Below the pieces are notes generated by a model. That model saw only the letters and a list, made by a program, of their open reading frames with translations, was not told the DNA's origin and searched no databases. A stretch of 29,587 bases of DNA. Origin: an uncultured Zoogloea sp. GTDB lineage: Bacteria; Pseudomonadota; Gammaproteobacteria; Burkholderiales; Rhodocyclaceae. Shown piece after piece: positions 1 through 7,116 of this stretch. The number at the start of each line of letters is the position of its first letter. Position 1 is the stretch's first letter. The translations under genes and the position numbers were made by a program. The stretch spans positions 1 to 29,587 of the forward strand of contig CALBTT010000169.1 in assembly GCA_937967645.1 (NCBI GenBank), read 5' to 3'.

Positions 1-280
1 AAACGCGCGGTGTTTGCGAAAAGCCCGTTCTGACCCGCCGAGCAGCGCAGCAGCGGGCGGGGCCTTCCGGCGCGGCTGTCTGAGGAGGCGTAGCCGACGA
101 GTTCCGCGCCGGCCGCCCGATGCGAGCAGCGCAGGGGAGTCGTTCGCGCAGCGAACGACCGGGGAAGCCGGGTCGCCTTTCTTTTCCCCTTTCTTTGGCG
201 ACGCAAAGAAAGGGGGCGCCCGCCGGGGCGAATTCCCGGCCAATTCAACGTACAACAATGGAAAGCCGACCCGTAAAGCC
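1..280 (+). repeat. Composite repeat, right arm (partial copy cut by window start)
   Basis: This is one arm of the composite element found complete at 11472-12093 and 19558-20183. It begins inside the motif GCGCGGTGTTTGCGAAAAGC, passes through a stretch holding the small hairpin AGGAGGCGTAGCCGACGAG, and ends near GTAAAGCC at 280. Its middle part (about 128-200) is the non-REPIN module, with an inverted GTTCGCGCAGCGAAC and a CTTTCTTTGG/CAAAGAAAG hairpin. The other arm presumably lies left of the window. No gene is credible here; the reading frames across it are repeat-derived. Confidence 0.8.
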
Positions 281-351
281 CCAGACTCAGAATAACCAAC
301 ACGCCCTGGACAACACCGCTTCGGCAGGGCCGCAGCGTTTTACAACACCCT

Positions 352-408
352 CTTTAGCCGCCCACAGGTGCTTGATCAAAGTCCGTGGGCGGCTAAAGCC
401 GCCCCCAC
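352..408. repeat. REPIN-like REP doublet
   Basis: Two inverted copies of a REP palindrome (CTTTAGCCGCCCAC and its reverse complement within GGGCGGCTAAAGCCGCC) flank a short spacer containing TGCTTGATCAAAGTCCG. The spacer closely matches those of the doublets at 11942 and 20032. It lies just past the stop codon of the LysR gene at 417-1349 and could form a cruciform or an RNA hairpin at the end of that transcript. Confidence 0.8.
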
Positions 409-416
409 GCCGCCCC

Positions 417-1349
417 CTACACGGTCTTGATCTGCCGCCCGCACTCACTGAGCAGGCGGCGGATCCAGCGGTGGGCGGGGGTGAGGTGGTTGCGTTCGTG
501 CCACAGCAGGTAGAAGCGCATGTCCGGAAAGGGGATGGGCGAGGGCAGGATGGCGAGGGGCAGCAGGTCGGCGTAGAAGCGGGCGAAGTGGCGGGTGGTG
601 GTGAACACCAGGTCGCTGCCCAGCAGCAGGTAGGGGGCGGTGGTGAAGGATTGCACCACCACCCGTTCGTCCCGGTTGATGCGGTGGGTGGCCAGCATGG
701 TGTCCACCACGCCGCGCTGGCTGATCGAGTAGGGCATCGGCACGATGTGGGCGGCGCGCTGGTAGTCCTCCGCCGTCATGCCCTTGCGGGCCAGCGGGTG
801 GTTGGCGGCCACCAGGCATACCACCTCGTCCTCCAGCAGCATCGACAGGTGCATGCGGTGGGGCGGTTCCGGCCAGTTGCCGATCACCACGTCCAGATCG
901 CCTTCGGCCAGAGAGCGCTCGAAATCGAAGCTCGGCCCCAGGGACTGCAGGCTCAGGCGCACCTGGGGCGCCTCCTTGCGGATCCGCTCCACCACGCCGG
1001 CCATGAAGATCGGGGCCAGGTAGTCCGGCGCGCCGACTCGGAACTCGTAGCGGCTGGTCTGCGGATCGAAGGATTCCGGCGAGAAGGTCATCCGGTCGAT
1101 CTCGGCCAGCGCGCCCTTGGCGTGGGAGAGCAGGGTCAGGGCCCGCTCGGTGGGCACCATGCCGCTCTTCTCGCGCACCAGCAGCGGATCGCCGAGGATC
1201 TGGCGGAGGCGCTTGAGGGCCAGGCTGACCGCCGGCTGGGACTGGTTCAGCTTGAGGGCGGTGCGCGACACGCTGCGCTCGGTGACCAGCAGGCACAGCA
1301 TGCGCAGCAGGTAGGTGTCGAGTTGGTCTTCGCTTCGTCGGCTGCTCAT
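417..1349 (-). CDS. LysR-family transcriptional regulator, likely regulator of urate genes
   Basis: A 310-aa LysR-type regulator. Its N-terminal winged helix-turn-helix (about residues 10-70) contains SQPAVSLALKRLRQILGDPL, a typical LysR recognition helix and wing, followed by a linker helix and a periplasmic-binding-protein-like effector domain of normal length. It is divergent from uraH across a 140-bp region that holds the palindrome GGCTTATAAGCC, the usual arrangement for a LysR activator and its target. The subgroup resembles NodD/LeuO-like regulators (for example GDPLLVREKSGMVPTERA). The effector is unknown; urate or an early catabolite is an inference from position only. The start is the first ATG after the divergent promoter. 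Confidence 0.9.
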   Translation of the reverse strand: MSSRRSEDQLDTYLLRMLCLLVTERSVSRTALKLNQSQPAVSLALKRLRQILGDPLLVREKSGMVPTERALTLLSHAKGALAEIDRMTFSPESFDPQTSRYEFRVGAPDYLAPIFMAGVVERIRKEAPQVRLSLQSLGPSFDFERSLAEGDLDVVIGNWPEPPHRMHLSMLLEDEVVCLVAANHPLARKGMTAEDYQRAAHIVPMPYSISQRGVVDTMLATHRINRDERVVVQSFTTAPYLLLGSDLVFTTTRHFARFYADLLPLAILPSPIPFPDMRFYLLWHERNHLTPAHRWIRRLLSECGRQIKTV

Positions 1350-1399
1350 CGGGGTCTCGCGGGCGGTGGCCGGGGGGCCAGGAAAATATCGGAAACTAT

Positions 1400-1451
1400 A
1401 TACGGCTTATAAGCCCATATCCGATTTCTTAAGCACGCCTCGCCCTACACT
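1400..1451 (+). promoter_or_regulatory. uraH promoter with putative activator site and TACACT -10
   Basis: ATACGGCTTATAAGC (1400-1414) contains the perfect 12-bp palindrome GGCTTATAAGCC. Exactly 31 bp downstream is a -10-like TACACT (1446-1451), with an AGGAGA ribosome-binding site at 1478-1483. There is no good -35, as expected for activator dependence. The same layout recurs before the permease (6984-7035) and puuE (24091-24142). On the other strand a TATAGT (1395-1400) could serve the LysR gene, which would place the site in its promoter too. Confidence 0.6.
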
Positions 1452-1489
1452 CGTCTCCATCCAACACAAGCACAATCAGGAGACAGACC

Positions 1490-1840
1490 ATGGGACGACT
1501 GACCACCCACGTGCTCGACACGGCCAACGGCCGGCCGGGCGTCGGCATCGCCGTGACCCTCTACCGCCTCGATGGCGGTCGCCGCGAACTGCTGCGTACC
1601 CTCACCAACCATGACGGCCGCTGCGACCAGCCCCTGCTGCAAGGCGAGGCCTTCGAGACCGGCAGCTACGAGCTGACCTTTGCCGCCGGCGATTACTTCC
1701 GCAGCCTCGGCGCCGCCCTGCCCGAGCCCCTGTTCGTCGATGAGGTGGTGCTGCGCTTCGGCATCGCCGACCCGTCCCAGCACTACCACGTGCCGCTGCT
1801 GGTGTCCCCGTGGAGCTACTCCACCTACCGTGGCAGCTGA
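1490..1840 (+). CDS. uraH: 5-hydroxyisourate hydrolase
   Basis: A 116-aa transthyretin-related protein that hydrolyses 5-hydroxyisourate, the product of urate oxidation, to OHCU. The family hallmarks are intact: N-terminal LTTHVLDTANGRPG with the active-site His7, the HYHVPLLVSP strand near the end, and the C-terminal tetrapeptide YRGS that separates this enzyme from true transthyretins. There is no signal peptide, so it acts in the cytoplasm. It is the first gene of uraH-puuD-uraD and has a good AGGAGA ribosome-binding site at 1478-1483. Length and motifs match the bacterial family, so the call is firm. Confidence 0.97.
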   Translation: MGRLTTHVLDTANGRPGVGIAVTLYRLDGGRRELLRTLTNHDGRCDQPLLQGEAFETGSYELTFAAGDYFRSLGAALPEPLFVDEVVLRFGIADPSQHYHVPLLVSPWSYSTYRGS

Positions 1841-1874
1841 GCCCTGCCGCCCTATAGCAAGAGACTGACGAGAC

Positions 1875-3068
1875 ATGGAAACCTATCTCCTCGACTGGGC
1901 CAACCTGCTGCTGCGCTGGCTCCATCTGATCACCGGCATCGCCTGGATCGGTGCCTCCTTCTATTTCGTGATGCTCGACAACTCCCTGCGTCCGCCGAAG
2001 AAGGCGGCCGACGGCGAGCGCGGTGTCTTCGGCGAGCTGTGGGCGGTGCACGGCGGCGGCTTCTACTGCAGCCAGAAATTCCTGACCGGCCCCAAGGGCG
2101 AACCCCTCAGTGACGACCTCCACTGGTCCAAGTGGGAGGCCTATACCACCTGGCTGTCGGGCATGAGCCTGCTGGTGGTGGTGTACTGGATCGGCGCCTC
2201 CAGCTACCTCATCGACAAGCAGGTGCTGGACATCAGCCAGGGCGCGGCGATAGGCCTGTCGGTGGGCTTCCTGGCGGTCGGCTGGGTGGTGTATGACGTC
2301 CTGTGCCGCAACCTGATGGGGCGCGACGGGCTGCTCGCCGTGCTGGTCTTCATCTTCGTGGTGGCCTGCGACTGGCTGCTGCACCAGGTGTTCTCGGCCC
2401 GCGGCGCCTACATCCACGTGGGGGCCATGCTCGGTACCATGATGGTGGCCAATGTGTTCATCCACATCATCCCCGGCCAGAAGCGCATGGTCGAGCAGAT
2501 CCGGGCCGGTCTGCCGGTGGACACTCGCCCCGGCCAAGTGGGCAAGCAGCGTTCGGTGCATAACACCTACTTCACGCTGCCGGTGCTGTTCATCATGATC
2601 AGCAACCACTACCCGATGACCTACTCCCACCCCCATGGCTGGCTGATCCTGGTGGTGATGATGCTGGCCGGCGTGCTGATCCGTCAGTTCTTCGTGCTGC
2701 GTCACCGGGGCCAGGTGAAGTGGTGGCTGCCCGCCGCCGGGGTGGCCCTGCTGGCCACGCTGATCGTGCTGATGGCGCCCAAGGCGGTGGATGCGGGCGG
2801 CGACAAGGTCAGCTTCGCGGCCTTCCGGCAAGTGGTGGATCACCGCTGTACCACCTGTCACGCCGACAAGCCGACCCGCGAGGGCTTCGCCCAGCCGCCC
2901 AAGGGGGTGGTGCTGCAGACACCGGAACAGATCGGCCAGCACGCCGCCAAGATTGCCGAGACCGTCTCCAGCGGCTACATGCCCCTGGGCAACCTGACCG
3001 GCATCACCGACACGGAACGACAGCTCATCGCCCGCTGGTATGCCCAGGGCGCCCGGCTCGCCGACTGA
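1875..3068 (+). CDS. puuD: Urate hydroxylase PuuD, membrane protein with cytochrome c domain
   Basis: A 397-aa integral membrane urate oxidase. The N-terminal portion (about residues 1-300) has several hydrophobic helices, beginning with a segment rich in WANLLLRWLHLITGIAWIG. The C-terminal 90 residues form a c-type cytochrome with a CTTCH haem motif (Cys325, Cys328, His329) and a likely axial Met369 in SGYMPLG. Known PuuD proteins oxidise urate to 5-hydroxyisourate and pass electrons to the respiratory chain, avoiding the hydrogen peroxide made by soluble uricase. It lies 34 bp after uraH and 21 bp before uraD, so the three are one operon supplying consecutive steps. Confidence 0.96.
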   Translation: METYLLDWANLLLRWLHLITGIAWIGASFYFVMLDNSLRPPKKAADGERGVFGELWAVHGGGFYCSQKFLTGPKGEPLSDDLHWSKWEAYTTWLSGMSLLVVVYWIGASSYLIDKQVLDISQGAAIGLSVGFLAVGWVVYDVLCRNLMGRDGLLAVLVFIFVVACDWLLHQVFSARGAYIHVGAMLGTMMVANVFIHIIPGQKRMVEQIRAGLPVDTRPGQVGKQRSVHNTYFTLPVLFIMISNHYPMTYSHPHGWLILVVMMLAGVLIRQFFVLRHRGQVKWWLPAAGVALLATLIVLMAPKAVDAGGDKVSFAAFRQVVDHRCTTCHADKPTREGFAQPPKGVVLQTPEQIGQHAAKIAETVSSGYMPLGNLTGITDTERQLIARWYAQGARLAD

Positions 3069-3089
3069 CACCGGCCACGAGGACATCCC

Positions 3090-3605
3090 ATGACCACGAT
3101 TACGCTCGACACCCTCTCCGCAGCTGATCGCGACAGTTTTGTCGCCCGCCTGGCGGACATCTTTGAACACTCGCCCTGGATCCCCGAGCGGGCCTGGGCG
3201 GCCCGTCCCTTCGCCAGCGTCGATGCGCTCCATACCGCCATGCTGGTGGTGCTGGAAGCAGCCAGCGATGAGGAAAAACTCGGCCTGATTCGTGCTCACC
3301 CGGAGCTGGCCGGCAAGGAGGCCGTGGCCGGCACGCTCACCGTGGCATCTACCGGTGAGCAGCGCGGTGCGGGGCTGGACCAGTGCAGTGCCGAGGAGTT
3401 GGCGCGTCTGCGCCGCCTCAACGCCCAGTATCGGGAGCGTTTCGGCTTTCCCTTCGTGATCGCGGTGAAGGGCTTGTCCCGCTACCAGATCATGGATGCG
3501 GTGGAGGCCCGGCTTGCCCATGATCGGGCGGAAGAGTTCCGTGCCTGCCTGACCGAGATCGGCAAGATCGCCCGCTTCCGGCTGGACGCCCTGCTGGCGG
3601 CCTGA
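3090..3605 (+). CDS. uraD: OHCU decarboxylase
   Basis: A 171-aa enzyme that decarboxylates 2-oxo-4-hydroxy-4-carboxy-5-ureidoimidazoline to (S)-allantoin. The family motif IRAHPELAGK carries the catalytic His70, and the FGFPFVIAVKG segment near the middle is also diagnostic. Length is normal for the stand-alone bacterial enzyme. It is the third gene of the urate operon and is followed by a clear terminator at 3660-3706, so the operon ends here. Confidence 0.96.
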   Translation: MTTITLDTLSAADRDSFVARLADIFEHSPWIPERAWAARPFASVDALHTAMLVVLEAASDEEKLGLIRAHPELAGKEAVAGTLTVASTGEQRGAGLDQCSAEELARLRRLNAQYRERFGFPFVIAVKGLSRYQIMDAVEARLAHDRAEEFRACLTEIGKIARFRLDALLAA

Positions 3606-3659
3606 TCCCTCCGAGGGCGGCATCGGCCGCCCGCAGGGCTTGCTTCAGCCCTTCCTGCT

Positions 3660-3706
3660 ACCCGCCACCGGTTCTCCCTCCCTCCCGGTCGGCGGGTTCT
3701 TTTTTT
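3660..3706 (+). terminator. Rho-independent terminator of uraH-puuD-uraD
   Basis: Inverted arms ACCCGCCACCGG and CCGGTCGGCGGGT (one bulged base) surround a CT-rich loop and are followed by TTCTTTTTTT. It is 55 bp past the uraD stop and oriented for the plus strand. Confidence 0.85.
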
Positions 3707-3762
3707 CATCCGGGGCCCGGCGGTTTGCCCGGCGTGCCCCGGTGATCCGCTTCAGAGGTCCC

Positions 3763-4290
3763 TCAGCGGTCCTTATGGGCGAAGTCCACCCGGCGGTTTT
3801 CCGCCCAGCAGCTCTCGTCATGGCAGGTGGCGCGGGGCTTCTCGCTGCCGAAGCTGACGGCCTCGATCCGGCTGTCGGCCACACCCATGCTCACCAGTGC
3901 CTTGCGCACGGCCTCGGCGCGCTTCTGGCCCAGCGCCAGGTTGTATTCACGGCTGCCGCGTTCGTCGGCATTGCCTTCCACCGAGATCAGGTCGCTTGCG
4001 GTGGCCTTGGTGAAATCCGCCTGCTGCTTGATCACGTCCTGGTAGCGGGTTGCCACGGCGAACTTGTCGTAGTCGAAATACACGCTCTGCTTGGCCAGCT
4101 CGGTCCGCGCGGCGGCCAGACGACGGGCTTCCAGCTCGGCGGCGGAGAGCTTGTCCGCGGCCACCGGGGCGGCGCTGACCGGGGCGGCGGCAGGGGCGCT
4201 TTCCGGTGCGGTGGCGGTCTTGGTGGTGGCGGTGGAACAGGCGGCAAGGGTGGCGCAGGCCAGCAGGCTTGCCAGGACGGATTGCTTCAT
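3763..4290 (-). CDS. Pal-like OmpA-domain lipoprotein
   Basis: A 175-aa lipoprotein with signal peptide and lipobox LAAC (acylated Cys18), an Ala/Thr-rich linker, and a C-terminal OmpA/Pal peptidoglycan-binding domain. The domain motif NADERGSREYNLALGQKRA and the final ENRRVDF are characteristic. Pal normally anchors the outer membrane to peptidoglycan with the Tol system, but no tol genes are next to this copy, so it is probably an orphan paralogue. Two cysteines in the loop before ENRR (CHDESC) could form a disulphide. It is transcribed towards the uraD terminator and is divergent from the OmpA-domain gene at 4608. Confidence 0.88.
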   Translation of the reverse strand: MKQSVLASLLACATLAACSTATTKTATAPESAPAAAPVSAAPVAADKLSAAELEARRLAAARTELAKQSVYFDYDKFAVATRYQDVIKQQADFTKATASDLISVEGNADERGSREYNLALGQKRAEAVRKALVSMGVADSRIEAVSFGSEKPRATCHDESCWAENRRVDFAHKDR

Positions 4291-4607
4291 GGAATCAAAC
4301 TCCAGGAGGGTGGGCAGAAACGCGGAACGCGAACCCTGTGGCCATGGCCGCAGGGTTTGCGAAATTTATTGCCGCAAATTATATTTGTGCCAATGTATAT
4401 CGGAAAGGGGACGTCGGGCTTTCACGGCCGGTGCAGTGCGTCCCTGCTCCATCAATGGGCAACCCACCAGCAAGAAGACTTGGGAGGGCCTCCCGCCATC
4501 CCGGCTCCGGCCGGAATGCGGAGCCCTCTGTTTTTTGCATGCTGCCTCCCTTGGCCGTTGCGGCCGATGGCGGCTTCGGGAGCGGGCGGCGAACGGAGGA
4601 GGAGTAC
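4291..4607. other. Intergenic region between divergent Pal-like and OmpA-domain genes
   Basis: This 317-bp gap contains the only distinctly AT-rich patch nearby (about 4362-4401). I see a possible minus-strand promoter there (listed separately). The plus-strand gene has a strong GGAGGAGGAG ribosome-binding site at 4595-4604. I see no convincing gene, RNA or repeat in the remainder. Confidence 0.5.
4378..4406 (-). promoter_or_regulatory. Candidate promoter for the Pal-like gene
   Basis: On the minus strand TTTCCG (4401-4406) and a perfect TATAAT (4378-4383) are separated by 17 bp. The predicted transcript starts about 80 nt before the Pal-like ATG. The -10 match is strong and the -35 is moderate. 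Confidence 0.4.
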
Positions 4608-5132
4608 GTGGCAATCAGGGGTGAAATGTGGCGCCGGGTCCGGACCTTCCGCCTGGGCTGGGTGCTCGTGCTGGCACTGGGGGCTCAGGCACTGGCCGCT
4701 TCCGACCTGTGGCCGGACAGGTCGCGCGCGGTGCTGATGCTGGCCGGCGCGTTCCAGGTGCCGGTGGAGCAGGAGGAGAGTGAGCGGGCCCTGACCCTGG
4801 CCCTCGATCCCCAGGTGGTCTTCGATGCGCGGGGCGAGACCATCCGCCCTGTCTGGGTGGACTTCCTGCGTGGCCTGGCATCCCAGTTCCAGCCGGGCAG
4901 CGGCTTCCGCCTGGTCATCACCGGCTACGGCGACCGGCCCGCCAAGCGCTACAACCCGGTGCTGCTGGGCAAGCGCGTACGCGCCCTGCAGACCTTCCTG
5001 GCGGAGAACGGCCTGGCCATGACCTGGTCCCGTGCCGAGGTGAAGGAGGGAGACGCCTACGAGGGCCCCGCCGAGATGCTCGACGAGGCCTGCTGCGGCA
5101 AGGTCATCACCCTCAAGCTGGTCGTCAGCTGA
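4608..5132 (+). CDS. Exported OmpA-domain-like protein
   Basis: A 174-aa protein if it starts at GTG 4608, chosen because GGAGGAGGAG lies just upstream; the in-frame ATG at 4626 is the alternative. The N-terminus (RTFRLGWVLVLALGAQALAA) is a signal peptide with probable cleavage after ALA. The remainder resembles a divergent OmpA C-terminal domain: LALDPQVVFDARGETIRPVW matches the first strand and helix, and ITGYGDRPAKRYNPVLLGKR matches the G-[HN]-x-D...N..LGxxR core. Several usual peptidoglycan-binding residues differ. It may partner the divergent Pal-like lipoprotein at the cell envelope, an inference from adjacency. Confidence 0.7.
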   Translation: MAIRGEMWRRVRTFRLGWVLVLALGAQALAASDLWPDRSRAVLMLAGAFQVPVEQEESERALTLALDPQVVFDARGETIRPVWVDFLRGLASQFQPGSGFRLVITGYGDRPAKRYNPVLLGKRVRALQTFLAENGLAMTWSRAEVKEGDAYEGPAEMLDEACCGKVITLKLVVS

Positions 5133-5143
5133 GGCCCGCTGCC

Positions 5144-5854
5144 TCAGGACAGGCGTGCCGTGGCCGGGGCCAGCGGCATGCCGAGGGCCCGGCCGCAGCC
5201 ATCCCAGAGCGGGCTGCCGTCGTCCTCGTCCACCAGGTGGGCATATTCGCGGATCAGCTGGGCCAGGGTGTCTGTCTCCAGTTTGCTGCCCAGGCGTGCC
5301 CGGTGCACCTCCACGGTGCGCGGTGACACGCTCAGGGCCCGGGCGATCTCCTTGTTGGTGAGGCCCGCCACCACCATCCCCAGCACTTCCCGCTCCCGCC
5401 CTGACAGGCGGGCATACAGCGCCCGCGTGCGCAGCTCGCGCTGCTGCCGGGCCCGGTTGAGCACCTGGGTACCGATCGCCTTGCGCAGGGATTCGGTCAG
5501 CACCTCGGCGGGCGCCGCCAGGGGCAGGAAGTCGCTCGCGCCGGCCCGGAAGGCGCGTCGGCATTGCTCCAGCTCACCCCTGTCGGTTTCATCCACGGTG
5601 ACGATCAGCGGAATCCCGGTGCCTTGCTGCTGCAGTGCTCCGAGCAGGCTCAGGGCGCCGTCGTCCGGCAGGGCCGCGTCGGCCAGGATCACACAGGCCC
5701 GGGACGGGTCGAGCGCCGCCAGCAGGCGTTCCGCGCTGGACCAGTGGAGCAGGCTGGCGCCGAGCTGGTGCGCGACGCGCTGGAGCCTGGCCGGCAGCTG
5801 AGGGGCGGTGTCGATCACGTGGATCATGGGAGCAGAGGCAAGAAGGGCTGTCAT
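5144..5854 (-). CDS. LuxR/FixJ-type response regulator with degenerate receiver
   Basis: A 236-aa two-domain regulator. The C-terminal domain (about residues 165-225) is a standard LuxR helix-turn-helix, with LSGREREVLGMVVAGLTNKE and SPRTVEVHRARL. The N-terminal domain has a receiver fold: Asp59 in ADAALPDDG aligns with the phosphoacceptor, but the acidic pair is reduced to VIDTAP and the conserved Lys of the TKP motif is replaced (DFLPLAAP). It may therefore act without phosphorylation. No histidine kinase is nearby. Met10 is an alternative start. It lies 12 bp after the EamA transporter gene on the same strand, so the two are probably co-transcribed. Confidence 0.85.
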   Translation of the reverse strand: MTALLASAPMIHVIDTAPQLPARLQRVAHQLGASLLHWSSAERLLAALDPSRACVILADAALPDDGALSLLGALQQQGTGIPLIVTVDETDRGELEQCRRAFRAGASDFLPLAAPAEVLTESLRKAIGTQVLNRARQQRELRTRALYARLSGREREVLGMVVAGLTNKEIARALSVSPRTVEVHRARLGSKLETDTLAQLIREYAHLVDEDDGSPLWDGCGRALGMPLAPATARLS

Positions 5855-5866
5855 GGCAGTCGGAAC

Positions 5867-6763
5867 TCAGGACCGTGAAGGGGGGCGGCGCAGCCCGGGC
5901 AGGCTGATCAGGGCCAGGGCCAGGCCGATCAGCCCCATGCCGGCCATCTCCGCCGGGCTGGGGCGTTCGCCCAGCTGCAGCCAGCCCGACAGCACCCCGA
6001 TGGCCGGGATGCCGAGGGCCGACAGGCCGGCGATGGCGGCGGGCAGGTGTTGCAGCACGTACAGCCACAGCAGCCAGGCCAGTCCGGTGGCAAACAGCGC
6101 ATTGAAGGCCAGGGCGCCGTAGAAGTAAGGGGTGGCGTCGATCGGGCGCGATGGCACCAGCAAGGCTGCGACACACAGCGCGATCGAACCGAAGAACATC
6201 TGCCAGGCGGTCAGGGCCAGCAGGTCCACCGTCTGGCGCTGGCGCAGACGCTTGGCCACCACGGTGGCGAGGGCCCAGCACAGGCCACCGCCCATCGCCA
6301 GCAGGTTGCTCAAGACGCTGCCGCCCATCGACCAGGGTTCCAGGATCATCACCAGGCCGGCCGCGGCCACGCCGGTGGCCAGCCACTGGCCGCGGCCGAT
6401 CCGCTCACCGAGCAGCCAGGTGGCCAGGGGCACCAGCCAGAAGGGCATGGTGTACACCAGCACGGCGGTCTTGCCGGCACCGCCATGCACCAGCGCCCAC
6501 TGGATCAGCAGGGTGAAGGCGGCGGTCTGCAGCAGGCCGAGCACCACGACGTCACGGCCCCGGATCCGCTGCAGGGGCCGCCCCAGGGCGCGCATGGCGG
6601 CAAACAGCGCGGCGGCCCCCAGCACCGTGCGGATCGCCGAGAAGTCGAGGGGCGAGGCCAGCCGGGCCACTTCCTTCATCACGACCCAGTTGTAGCCCCA
6701 GATCAGCGACAGCACGAGCAGGGCCAGCAGGGCGCGGCGGGGCAGGGCAGGGGAGGATGTCAT
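5867..6763 (-). CDS. EamA/DMT-family inner-membrane transporter
   Basis: A 298-aa protein with about ten hydrophobic helices arranged as two EamA repeats, opening with ALLALLVLSLIWGYNWVVMK, a typical start for this family. A short basic tail (RRPPSRS) ends it. Members export metabolites such as amino acids or their derivatives, or move other small solutes; the substrate cannot be read from the sequence. It precedes the LuxR-type regulator by 12 bp. The upstream side faces the purine permease gene across a 353-bp divergent region. Confidence 0.9.
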   Translation of the reverse strand: MTSSPALPRRALLALLVLSLIWGYNWVVMKEVARLASPLDFSAIRTVLGAAALFAAMRALGRPLQRIRGRDVVVLGLLQTAAFTLLIQWALVHGGAGKTAVLVYTMPFWLVPLATWLLGERIGRGQWLATGVAAAGLVMILEPWSMGGSVLSNLLAMGGGLCWALATVVAKRLRQRQTVDLLALTAWQMFFGSIALCVAALLVPSRPIDATPYFYGALAFNALFATGLAWLLWLYVLQHLPAAIAGLSALGIPAIGVLSGWLQLGERPSPAEMAGMGLIGLALALISLPGLRRPPSRS

Positions 6764-6983
6764 TGCACTTAAGCCAAATCATATAGAGGTCCGGCCTTGC
6801 CTCTGGCGAATCGGGCGCCCGGTGGCAAGTGGAGCGCCCAGCATACGCAGAAGCCCCCCCGCAGGCACCTGTCCGGCCGGGTTCCCTGGCGCGAAATTCG
6901 TGCTGCGGCGCAGCAGATGCTTCGTCTAAAGCTTTTGATACGGGGTGTGCTCCATGCTGTGTCGCAACAATATCGAAGTGCTT

Positions 6984-7035
6984 ATTTCCCTTATCAGAAC
7001 TCGGTTCAGCCAGCCGGAAACGCGCCACCTACACT
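6984..7035 (+). promoter_or_regulatory. Permease promoter with weaker copy of the shared activator site
   Basis: TTATCAGA (6991-6998) lies exactly 31 bp upstream of TACACT (7030-7035), the same spacing as in the uraH and puuE promoters. The surrounding 15-mer ATTTCCCTTATCAGA matches the uraH site at 9 of 15 positions, so the match is weak alone and gains weight from the spacing. Confidence 0.45.
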
Positions 7036-7045
7036 GGCTCCAGAT

Positions 7046-7087
7046 CCCGGTGCTTCCGGGCATTTCTTCAGCGTCCGCAGAGACGCT
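7046..7087 (+). other. Two tandem hairpins in the permease mRNA leader
   Basis: Stem-loop 1 pairs CCCGG with CCGGG (7046-7060). Stem-loop 2 pairs AGCGTC with GACGCT around a 6-nt loop (7070-7087). Both lie between the predicted transcription start near 7042 and the GAGGAG ribosome-binding site at 7105-7110. They could stabilise or regulate the mRNA; I do not recognise a known riboswitch class. Confidence 0.4.
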
Positions 7088-7116
7088 CGAGCACACACAA
7101 GATAGAGGAGACCTCC

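Larger units (their letters stand above)
6764..7116. other. Divergent regulatory region between EamA and purine permease genes
   Basis: This 353-bp gap contains the permease promoter (6984-7035) and a leader with two tandem hairpins (7046-7087). Near the EamA start there is a possible minus-strand -10 (TATGAT, about 6777-6784). The part from about 6790 to 6980 shows nothing I recognise, and reading frames there look non-coding. Confidence 0.5.

Noticed and set aside
1602..3623. A 673-codon minus-strand open frame
   Set aside because: Antisense of uraH, puuD and uraD, all of which have complete family motifs on the plus strand.
6764..7116. Known purine riboswitch before the permease
   Set aside because: Two hairpins are present, but I could not match conserved loop sequences of any purine or xanthine riboswitch; kept only as an unassigned leader structure.
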